From the NCBI GenBank assembly GCA_949318235.1, contig CASGGR010000034.1, forward strand, positions 2,867,501-2,931,500: a stretch of 64,000 nucleotides of DNA. Reading direction: 5' to 3'. Below, in pieces: positions 54,289-64,000 of this stretch. Positions within the stretch are counted from its first letter, which is position 1. Each line of letters starts with the position of its first letter. Both the position numbers and the translations under genes were made by a program. Source of the stretch: Ecdyonurus torrentis (lineage: Eukaryota; Arthropoda; Insecta; Ephemeroptera; Heptageniidae). The notes beneath the pieces were generated by a model. It ran no database searches. It worked only from the letters and a program-made list of their open reading frames with translations, and was not told the origin of the DNA.

Positions 54289-57200
54289 ATGATAAAAATC
54301 ATACTTTTTACACGATTAAAACTATTTTTGATGATTTCTCAAAAACTAAGAATGCTACAGACATTAAAATTGACTCAAAACATAGGTTTTTTAATTCTCT
54401 ACAAAAAAGATGTCTTGAACTTTTTTGCTCCGACGCATAGTTTTTGGGTTATTGACAATTTTAGTTTTCACTCATCATGTAGCCAAACCAAGTCATGAAA
54501 CAAAGTTTCTATTTCAAGAACCAAATGTTATTGAATGATAAAAATCATACTTTTTACACGATTAAAACTAGTTTTGATGATTTCTCCAAAACTAAGAATG
54601 CTACAGACATCCATTTTAACTTATAACATAGGTTTTTCAATTCTCTACAAAAAAGATGTCTTGAACTTTTTTGCTCCGACGCATAGTTTTTGGGTTATTG
54701 ACAATTTTAGTTTTTACTCATCATGTAGCCAAACTAAGTCATGAAACAAAGTTTCTATTTCAAGAACCAAATGTTATTGAATGATAAAAATCATACTTTT
54801 TACACGATTAAAACTATTTTTGATGATTTCTCAAAAACTAAGAATGCTACAGACATTAAATTTAACTTATAACATAGGGTTTTCAATTCTCTACAAAAAA
54901 GATGTCTTGAACTTTTTTGCTCCAACGCATAGTTTTTGGGTTATTGACAATTTTAGTTTTCACTCATCATGTAGCCAAACCAAGTCATGAAACAAAGTTT
55001 CTATTTCAAGAACCAAATGTTATTGAATGATAAAAATCATACTTTTTACACGATTAAAACTAGTTTTGATGATTTCTCAAAAACTAAGAATGCTACAGAC
55101 ATTAAATTTGACTCAAAACATAGGTTTTTTAATTCTCTACAAAAAAGATGACTTAAACTTTTTTGCTCCGACGCATACTTTTTAGGTTATTGACAATTTT
55201 AGTTTTCACTTATCATGTAGCTAAACCAAGTCATGAAACAAAGTTTCTATTTCAAGAACCAAATGTTATTGAATGATAAAAATCATACTTTTTACACGAT
55301 TAAAACTATTTTTGATGATTTCTCAAAAACTAAGAATGCTACAGACATTAAATTTGACTCAAAACATAGGTTTTTTAATTCTCTACAAAAAAGATGTCTT
55401 GAACTTTTTTGCTCCGACGCATAGTTTTTGGGTTATTGACAATTTTAGTTTTCACTCATCATGTAGCCAAACCAAGTCATGAAACAAAGTTTCTATTTCA
55501 AGAACCAAATGTTATTGAATGATAAAAATCATACTTTTTACACGATTAAAACTAGTTTTGATGATTTCTCCAAAACTAAGAATGCTACAGACATCCATTT
55601 TAACTTATAACATAGGTTTTTCAATTCTCTACAAAAAAGATGTCTTGAACTTTTTTGCTCCGACGCATAGTTTTTGGGTTATTGACAATTTTAGTTTTTA
55701 CTCATCATGTAGCCAAACTAAGTCATGAAACAAAGTTTCTATTTCAAGAACCAAATGTTATTGAATGATAAAAATCATACTTTTTACACGATTAAAACTA
55801 TTTTTGATGATTTCTCAAAAACTAAGAATGCTACAGACATTAAATTTAACTTATAACATAGGGTTTTCAATTCTCTACAAAAAAGATGTCTTGAACTTTT
55901 TTGCTCCAACGCATAGTTTTTGGGTTATTGACAATTTTAGTTTTCACTCATCATGTAGCCAAACCAAGTCATGAAACAAAGTTTCTATTTCAAGAACCAA
56001 ATGTTATTGAATGATAAAAATCATACTTTTTACACGATTAAAACTAGTTTTGATGATTTCTCAAAAACTAAGAATGCTACAGACATTAAATTTGACTCAA
56101 AACATAGGTTTTTTAATTCTCTACAAAAAAGATGACTTAAACTTTTTTGCTCCGACGCATACTTTTTAGGTTATTGACAATTTTAGTTTTCACTTATCAT
56201 GTAGCTAAACCAAGTCATGAAACAAAGTTTCTATTTCAAGAACCAAATGTTATTGAATGATAAAAATCATACTTTTTACACGATTAAAACTAGTTTTGAT
56301 GATTTCTCCAAATATAAGAATGCTACAGACATCCATTTTAACTTATAACATAGGTTTTTCAATTCTCTACAAAAAAGATGTCTTGAACTTTTTTGCTCCG
56401 ACGCATAGTTTTTGGGTTATTGACAATTTTAGTTTTTACTCATCATGTAGCCAAACTAAGTCATGAAACAAAGTTTCTATTTCAAGAACCAAATGTTATT
56501 GAATGATAAAAATCATACTTTTTACACGATTAAAACTATTTTTGATGATTTCTCAAAAACTAAGAATGCTACAGACATAAAATTTAACTCAAAACATAGG
56601 TTTTTTAATTCTCTACAAAAAAGATGACTTAAACTTTTTTGCTCCGACGCATACTTTTTAGGTTATTGACAATTTTAGTTTTCACTTATCATGTAGCTAA
56701 ACCAAGTCATGAAACAAAGTTTCTATTTCAAGAACCAAATGTTATTGAATGATAAAAATCATACTTTTTACACGATTAAAACTAGTTTTGATGATTTCTC
56801 CAAATATAAGAATGCTACAGACATCCATTTTAACTTATAACATAGGTTTTTCAATTCTCTACAAAAAAGATGTCTTGAACTTTTTTGCTCCGACGCATAG
56901 TTTTTGGGTTATTGACAATTTTAGTTTTTACTCATCATGTAGCCAAACTAAGTCATGAAACAAAGTTTCTATTTCAAGAACCAAATGTTATTGAATGATA
57001 AAAATCATACTTTTTACACGATTAAAACTATTTTTGATGATTTCTCAAAAACTAAGAATGCTACAGACATTAAATTTAACTTATAACATAGGGTTTTCAA
57101 TTCTCTACAAAAAAGATGTCTTGAACTTTTTTACTCCAACGCATAGTTTTTGGGTTATTGACAATTTTAGTTTTCACTCATCATGTAGCCAAACCAAGTC

Positions 57201-58716
57201 ATGAAACAAAGTTTCTATTTCAAGAACCAAATGTTATTGAATGATAAAAATCATACTTTTTACACGATTAAAACTAGTTTTGATGATTTCTCAAAAACTA
57301 AGAATGCTACAGACATTAAATTTGACTCAAAACATAGGTTTTTTAATTCTCTACAAAAAAGATGACTTAAACTTTTTTGCTCCGACGCATACTTTTTAGG
57401 TTATTGACAATTTTAGTTTTCACTTATCATGTAGCTAAACCAAGTCATGAAACAAAGTTTCTATTTCAAGAACCAAATGTTATTGAATGATAAAAATCAT
57501 ACTTTTTACACGATTAAAACTAGTTTTGATGATTTCTCCAAATATAAGAATGCTACAGACATCCATTTTAACTTATAACATAGGTTTTTCAATTCTCTAC
57601 AAAAAAGATGTCTTGAACTTTTTTGCTCCGACGCATAGTTTTTGGGTTATTGACAATTTTAGTTTTTACTCATCATGTAGCCAAACTAAGTCATGAAACA
57701 AAGTTTCTATTTCAAGAACCAAATGTTATTGAATGATAAAAATCATACTTTTTACACGATTAAAACTATTTTTGATGATTTCTCAAAAACTAAGAATGCT
57801 ACAGACATAAAATTTAACTTATAACATAGGTTTTTTAATTTTCTACAAAAAAGATGTCTTGAACTTTTTTGCTCCGACGCATAGTTTTTGGGTTATTGAC
57901 AATTTTAGTTTTTACTCATCATGTAGCCAAACTAAGTCATGAAACAAAGTTTCTATTTCAAGAACCAAATGTTATTGAATGATAAAAATCATACTTTTTA
58001 CACGATTAAAACTATTTTTGATGATTTCTCAAAAACTAAGAATGCTACAGACATTAAATTTAACTTATAACATAGGGTTTTCAATTCTCTACAAAAAAGA
58101 TGTCTTGAACTTTTTTGCTCCGACGCATAGTTTTTGGGTTATTGACAATTTTAGTTTTCACTCATCATGTAGCCAAACCAAGTCATGAAACAAAGTTTCT
58201 ATTTCAAGAACCAAATGTTATTTAATGATAAAAATCATACTTTTTACACGATTAAAACTAGTTTTGATGATTTCTCAAAAACTAAGAATGCTACAGACAT
58301 TAAATTTGACTCAAAACATAGGTTTTTTAATTCTCTACAAAAAAGATGACTTAAACTTTTTTGCTCCGACGCATACTTTTTAGGTTATTGACAATTTTAG
58401 TTTTCACTTATCATGTAGCTAAACCAAGTCATGAAACAAAGTTTCTATTTCAAGAACCAAATGTTATTGAATGATAAAAATCATACTTTTTACACGATTA
58501 AAACTAGTTTTGATGATTTCTCCAAATATAAGAATGCTACAGACATCCATTTTAACTTATAACATAGGTTTTTCAATTCTCTACAAAAAAGATGTCTTGA
58601 ACTTTTTTGCTCCGACGCATAGTTTTTGGGTTATTGACAATTTTAGTTTTTACTCATCATGTAGCCAAACTAAGTCATGAAACAAAGTTTCTATTTCAAG
58701 AACCAAATGTTATTGA
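54289..58716. repeat. 18-monomer HOR (4428 bp), copy 2
   Basis: All eighteen monomers match copy 1 in order and at diagnostic sites. The only difference I saw is A at m81 of the first J (54369), which is shared with copy 3. Confidence 0.92.
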
Positions 58717-61700
58717 ATGATAAAAATCATACTTTTTACACGATTAAAACTATTTTTGATGATTTCTCAAAAACTAAGAATGCTACAGACATTAAAATTG
58801 ACTCAAAACATAGGTTTTTTAATTCTCTACAAAAAAGATGTCTTGAACTTTTTTGCTCCGACGCATAGTTTTTGGGTTATTGACAATTTTAGTTTTCACT
58901 CATCATGTAGCCAAACCAAGTCATGAAACAAAGTTTCTATTTCAAGAACCAAATGTTATTGAATGATAAAAATCATACTTTTTACACGATTAAAACTAGT
59001 TTTGATGATTTCTCCAAAACTAAGAATGCTACAGACATCCATTTTAACTTATAACATAGGTTTTTCAATTCTCTACAAAAAAGATGTCTTGAACTTTTTT
59101 GCTCCGACGCATAGTTTTTGGGTTATTGACAATTTTAGTTTTTACTCATCATGTAGCCAAACTAAGTCATGAAACAAAGTTTCTATTTCAAGAACCAAAT
59201 GTTATTGAATGATAAAAATCATACTTTTTACACGATTAAAACTATTTTTGATGATTTCTCAAAAACTAAGAATGCTACAGACATTAAATTTAACTTATAA
59301 CATAGGGTTTTCAATTCTCTACAAAAAAGATGTCTTGAACTTTTTTGCTCCAACGCATAGTTTTTGGGTTATTGACAATTTTAGTTTTCACTCATCATGT
59401 AGCCAAACCAAGTCATGAAACAAAGTTTCTATTTCAAGAACCAAATGTTATTGAATGATAAAAATCATACTTTTTACACGATTAAAACTAGTTTTGATGA
59501 TTTCTCAAAAACTAAGAATGCTACAGACATTAAATTTGACTCAAAACATAGGTTTTTTAATTCTCTACAAAAAAGATGACTTAAACTTTTTTGCTCCGAC
59601 GCATACTTTTTAGGTTATTGACAATTTTAGTTTTCACTTATCATGTAGCTAAACCAAGTCATGAAACAAAGTTTCTATTTCAAGAACCAAATGTTATTGA
59701 ATGATAAAAATCATACTTTTTACACGATTAAAACTATTTTTGATGATTTCTCAAAAACTAAGAATGCTACAGACATTAAATTTGACTCAAAACATAGGTT
59801 TTTTAATTCTCTACAAAAAAGATGTCTTGAACTTTTTTGCTCCGACGCATAGTTTTTGGGTTATTGACAATTTTAGTTTTCACTCATCATGTAGCCAAAC
59901 CAAGTCATGAAACAAAGTTTCTATTTCAAGAACCAAATGTTATTGAATGATAAAAATCATACTTTTTACACGATTAAAACTAGTTTTGATGATTTCTCCA
60001 AAACTAAGAATGCTACAGACATCCATTTTAACTTATAACATAGGTTTTTCAATTCTCTACAAAAAAGATGTCTTGAACTTTTTTGCTCCGACGCATAGTT
60101 TTTGGGTTATTGACAATTTTAGTTTTTACTCATCATGTAGCCAAACTAAGTCATGAAACAAAGTTTCTATTTCAAGAACCAAATGTTATTGAATGATAAA
60201 AATCATACTTTTTACACGATTAAAACTATTTTTGATGATTTCTCAAAAACTAAGAATGCTACAGACATTAAATTTAACTTATAACATAGGGTTTTCAATT
60301 CTCTACAAAAAAGATGTCTTGAACTTTTTTGCTCCAACGCATAGTTTTTGGGTTATTGACAATTTTAGTTTTCACTCATCATGTAGCCAAACCAAGTCAT
60401 GAAACAAAGTTTCTATTTCAAGAACCAAATGTTATTGAATGATAAAAATCATACTTTTTACACGATTAAAACTAGTTTTGATGATTTCTCAAAAACTAAG
60501 AATGCTACAGACATTAAATTTGACTCAAAACATAGGTTTTTTAATTCTCTACAAAAAAGATGACTTAAACTTTTTTGCTCCGACGCATACTTTTTAGGTT
60601 ATTGACAATTTTAGTTTTCACTTATCATGTAGCTAAACCAAGTCATGAAACAAAGTTTCTATTTCAAGAACCAAATGTTATTGAATGATAAAAATCATAC
60701 TTTTTACACGATTAAAACTAGTTTTGATGATTTCTCCAAATATAAGAATGCTACAGACATCCATTTTAACTTATAACATAGGTTTTTCAATTCTCTACAA
60801 AAAAGATGTCTTGAACTTTTTTGCTCCGACGCATAGTTTTTGGGTTATTGACAATTTTAGTTTTTACTCATCATGTAGCCAAACTAAGTCATGAAACAAA
60901 GTTTCTATTTCAAGAACCAAATGTTATTGAATGATAAAAATCATACTTTTTACACGATTAAAACTATTTTTGATGATTTCTCAAAAACTAAGAATGCTAC
61001 AGACATAAAATTTAACTTATAACATAGGTTTTTTAATTCTCTACAAAAAAGATGTCTTGAACTTTTTTGCTCCGACGCATAGTTTTTGGGTTATTGACAA
61101 TTTTAGTTTTTACTCATCATGTAGCCAAACTAAGTCATGAAACAAAGTTTCTATTTCAAGAACCAAATGTTATTGAATGATAAAAATCATACTTTTTACA
61201 CGATTAAAACTATTTTTGATGATTTCTCAAAAACTAAGAATGCTACAGACATTAAATTTAACTTATAACATAGGGTTTTCAATTCTCTACAAAAAAGATG
61301 TCTTGAACTTTTTTGCTCCGACGCATAGTTTTTGGGTTATTGACAATTTTAGTTTTCACTCATCATGTAGCCAAACCAAGTCATGAAACAAAGTTTCTAT
61401 TTCAAGAACCAAATGTTATTGAATGATAAAAATCATACTTTTTACACGATTAAAACTAGTTTTGATGATTTCTCAAAAACTAAGAATGCTACAGACATTA
61501 AATTTGACTCAAAACATAGGTTTTTTAATTCTCTACAAAAAAGATGACTTAAACTTTTTTGCTCCGACGCATACTTTTTAGGTTATTGACAATTTTAGTT
61601 TTCACTTATCATGTAGCTAAACCAAGTCATGAAACAAAGTTTCTATTTCAAGAACCAAATGTTATTGAATGATAAAAATCATACTTTTTACACGATTAAA

Positions 61701-64000
61701 ACTAGTTTTGATGATTTCTCCAAATATAAGAATGCTACAGACATCCATTTTAACTTATAACATAGGTTTTTCAATTCTCTACAAAAAAGATGTCTTGAAC
61801 TTTTTTGCTCCGACGCATAGTTTTTGGGTTATTGACAATTTTAGTTTTTACTCATCATGTAGCCAAACTAAGTCATGAAACAAAGTTTCTATTTCAAGAA
61901 CCAAATGTTATTGAATGATAAAAATCATACTTTTTACACGATTAAAACTATTTTTGATGATTTCTCAAAAACTAAGAATGCTACAGACATTAAATTTAAC
62001 TTATAACATAGGGTTTTCAATTCTCTACAAAAAAGATGTCTTGAACTTTTTTACTCCAACGCATAGTTTTTGGGTTATTGACAATTTTAGTTTTCACTCA
62101 TCATGTAGCCAAACCAAGTCATGAAACAAAGTTTCTATTTCAAGAACCAAATGTTATTGAATGATAAAAATCATACTTTTTACACGATTAAAACTAGTTT
62201 TGATGATTTCTCAAAAACTAAGAATGCTACAGACATTAAATTTGACTCAAAACATAGGTTTTTTAATTCTCTACAAAAAAGATGACTTAAACTTTTTTGC
62301 TCCGACGCATACTTTTTAGGTTATTGACAATTTTAGTTTTCACTTATCATGTAGCTAAACCAAGTCATGAAACAAAGTTTCTATTTCAAGAACCAAATGT
62401 TATTGAATGATAAAAATCATACTTTTTACACGATTAAAACTAGTTTTGATGATTTCTCCAAATATAAGAATGCTACAGACATCCATTTTAACTTATAACA
62501 TAGGTTTTTCAATTCTCTACAAAAAAGATGTCTTGAACTTTTTTGCTCCGACGCATAGTTTTTGGGTTATTGACAATTTTAGTTTTTACTCATCATGTAG
62601 CCAAACTAAGTCATGAAACAAAGTTTCTATTTCAAGAACCAAATGTTATTGAATGATAAAAATCATACTTTTTACACGATTAAAACTAGTTTTGATGATT
62701 TCTCCAAAACTAAGAATGCTACAGACATCCATTTTAACTTATAACATAGGTTTTTCAATTCTCTACAAAAAAGATGTCTTGAACTTTTTTGCTCCGACGC
62801 ATAGTTTTTGGGTTATTGACAATTTTAGTTTTTACTCATCATGTAGCCAAACTAAGTCATGAAACAAAGTTTCTATTTCAAGAACCAAATGTTATTGAAT
62901 GATAAAAATCATACTTTTTACACGATTAAAACTATTTTTGATGATTTCTCAAAAACTAAGAATGCTACAGACATTAAATTTAACTTATAACATAGGGTTT
63001 TCAATTCTCTACAAAAAAGATGTCTTGAACTTTTTTGCTCCAACGCATAGTTTTTGGGTTATTGACAATTTTAGTTTTCACTCATCATGTAGCCAAACCA
63101 AGTCATGAAACAAAGTTTCTATTTCAAGAACCAAATGTTATTGAATGATAAAAATCATACTTTTTACACGATTAAAACTAGTTTTGATGATTTCTCAAAA
63201 ACTAAGAATGCTACAGACATTAAATTTGACTCAAAACATAGGTTTTTTAATTCTCTACAAAAAAGATGACTTAAACTTTTTTGCTCCGACGCATACTTTT
63301 TAGGTTATTGACAATTTTAGTTTTCACTTATCATGTAGCTAAACCAAGTCATGAAACAAAGTTTCTATTTCAAGAACCAAATGTTATTGAATGATAAAAA
63401 TCATACTTTTTACACGATTAAAACTATTTTTGATGATTTCTCAAAAACTAAGAATGCTACAGACATTAAATTTGACTCAAAACATAGGTTTTTTAATTCT
63501 CTACAAAAAAGATGTCTTGAACTTTTTTGCTCCGACGCATAGTTTTTGGGTTATTGACAATTTTAGTTTTCACTCATCATGTAGCCAAACCAAGTCATGA
63601 AACAAAGTTTCTATTTCAAGAACCAAATGTTATTGAATGATAAAAATCATACTTTTTACACGATTAAAACTAGTTTTGATGATTTCTCCAAAACTAAGAA
63701 TGCTACAGACATCCATTTTAACTTATAACATAGGTTTTTCAATTCTCTACAAAAAAGATGTCTTGAACTTTTTTGCTCCGACGCATAGTTTTTGGGTTAT
63801 TGACAATTTTAGTTTTTACTCATCATGTAGCCAAACTAAGTCATGAAACAAAGTTTCTATTTCAAGAACCAAATGTTATTGAATGATAAAAATCATACTT
63901 TTTACACGATTAAAACTATTTTTGATGATTTCTCAAAAACTAAGAATGCTACAGACATTAAATTTAACTTATAACATAGGGTTTTCAATTCTCTACAAAA
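58717..64000. repeat. 18-monomer HOR, copy 3 with a different right part
   Basis: The first nine monomers (58717-60930) match copy 2, including A at m81 of the first J. From 60931 the order is K A H I, A (m139 A), H I, then L A H J L and a partial A at the edge. The K A H series here replaces the single K/H hybrid of copies 1 and 2, and the K1 and m245 T monomers are missing. Confidence 0.88.
63883..64000 (+). repeat. Partial satellite monomer at right edge
   Basis: These are the first 118 bases of an A monomer (T at m37, GGG at m97-99, C at m104). The array evidently continues to the right. Confidence 0.95.

Larger units (their letters stand above)
1..64000. repeat. Satellite DNA array, 246-bp monomer, about 260 tandem copies
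   Basis: The same 246-bp unit fills the window head-to-tail in one orientation. Copies start at 169 + 246n for n = 0 to 259, and the phase at the right end is exactly that of the left end, so there is no net length change in 64 kb. Reading the copies, I found no individual insertion or deletion either. The monomer is about 72% A+T with runs of A or T of 4-6 bases at m6-10, m17-21, m53-57, m115-120, m133-138 and m153-157. No other sequence class interrupts the array. Long, homogeneous, single-orientation arrays of this kind are satellite heterochromatin in eukaryotes; a centromeric or pericentromeric place is possible but is an inference. I do not recognise the family. Assembly expansion or collapse of near-identical blocks cannot be excluded from sequence alone. 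Confidence 0.99.

Noticed and set aside
169..63846. Many 60-69-codon open frames on the plus strand as a multigene family
   Set aside because: They recur at exact multiples of 246 bp, overlap each other in two frames, are interrupted by stops in several monomer types and show no domain or signal I recognise. They are by-products of a satellite monomer with few stops in those frames.
1..64000. CRISPR array
   Set aside because: The repeat is 246 bp with no unique spacers between copies, and there are no cas genes.
1..64000. Giant repetitive protein gene
   Set aside because: The monomer length is a multiple of three, so a long frame would be possible, but every frame is closed by stops in each monomer or in most types, and none exceeds about 70 codons.
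1..64000. CENP-B box
   Set aside because: I found no segment resembling the TTCG...CGGGA core in any monomer type; the monomer lacks even TTCG.
1..64000. Transposable-element insertion, LTR or target-site duplication inside the array
   Set aside because: The 246-bp phase is unbroken across the window, so there is no inserted sequence.
1..64000. Inversion of part of the array
   Set aside because: All copies have the same orientation; no switch to the reverse complement was seen.
37807..64000. HOR copies as pure assembly artefacts
   Set aside because: Copies carry private substitutions and distinct recombinant monomers (for example m81 A only in 54289 and 58717; K A H only in copy 3), which simple duplication by the assembler would not create. 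Copy number still needs read support.

Overview
The whole window is one uninterrupted satellite-DNA array: 64,000 bases made only of a 246-bp monomer in head-to-tail tandem orientation. There are 259 complete copies (first start 169, last complete start 63637) plus a 168-bp partial copy at the left edge and a 118-bp partial copy at the right edge, so the array probably continues past both ends. Every copy starts at 169 + 246n. I found no insertion or deletion in any copy; all variation is by substitution. The monomer is AT-rich (about 28% G+C, counted on copy 169-414). I see no gene, tRNA, rRNA, transposon, CRISPR array or non-satellite spacer. The short open frames of about 60-69 codons recurring in many copies are by-products of the repeat.

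Monomer coordinates m1-m246 start at the A of ATGATAAAAAT (position 169 in the window). About a dozen monomer types (A to M, my labels) are told apart by diagnostic sites, chiefly m11, m25, m30, m34, m37, m53, m57-58, m75-80, m84-90, m99, m104, m109, m124-129, m139, m144, m152, m158-159, m175, m181, m185, m192, m196, m201, m213, m234, m236 and m245. Types differ by a few to about a dozen substitutions (A versus H about 12 in 246). The order of types shows higher-order repeats (HORs).

Layout. (1) 1-9516: A-B-C-D-E-F monomers with a duplication at a 16-monomer offset. (2) 9517-20586: units of 7, 7, 6, 4, 6 and 8 monomers sharing a D-C2-D core. (3) 20587-37806: a 7-monomer cassette (L-A-B-C-D-D-I) present four times, separated by shuffled H-I-J-K-M monomers with local 2-, 6- and 7-monomer tandem duplications. 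(4) 37807-45186: an 11-monomer (2706-bp) HOR in about 2.7 copies. (5) 45187-49860: a 19-monomer transition block. (6) 49861-64000: an 18-monomer (4428-bp) HOR, two complete copies and a third that diverges after nine monomers. At the diagnostic sites, copies of the 11-mer and 18-mer are essentially identical, which implies recent amplification. Several monomers are hybrids with their left part from one type and right part from another, consistent with in-register recombination; one type (M) looks like a short gene-conversion patch.

The organism must be eukaryotic: a long homogeneous satellite with HORs is typical of centromeric, pericentromeric or other constitutive heterochromatin in plants and animals. 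Several variant sites are CpG to TpG/CpA changes, which fits (but does not prove) a genome with cytosine methylation. I do not recognise the monomer as a named family and cannot assign a species. Whether it is centromeric cannot be read from the sequence; I saw no CENP-B box. The window is best read as a record of how a satellite evolves by unequal exchange, conversion and block amplification.
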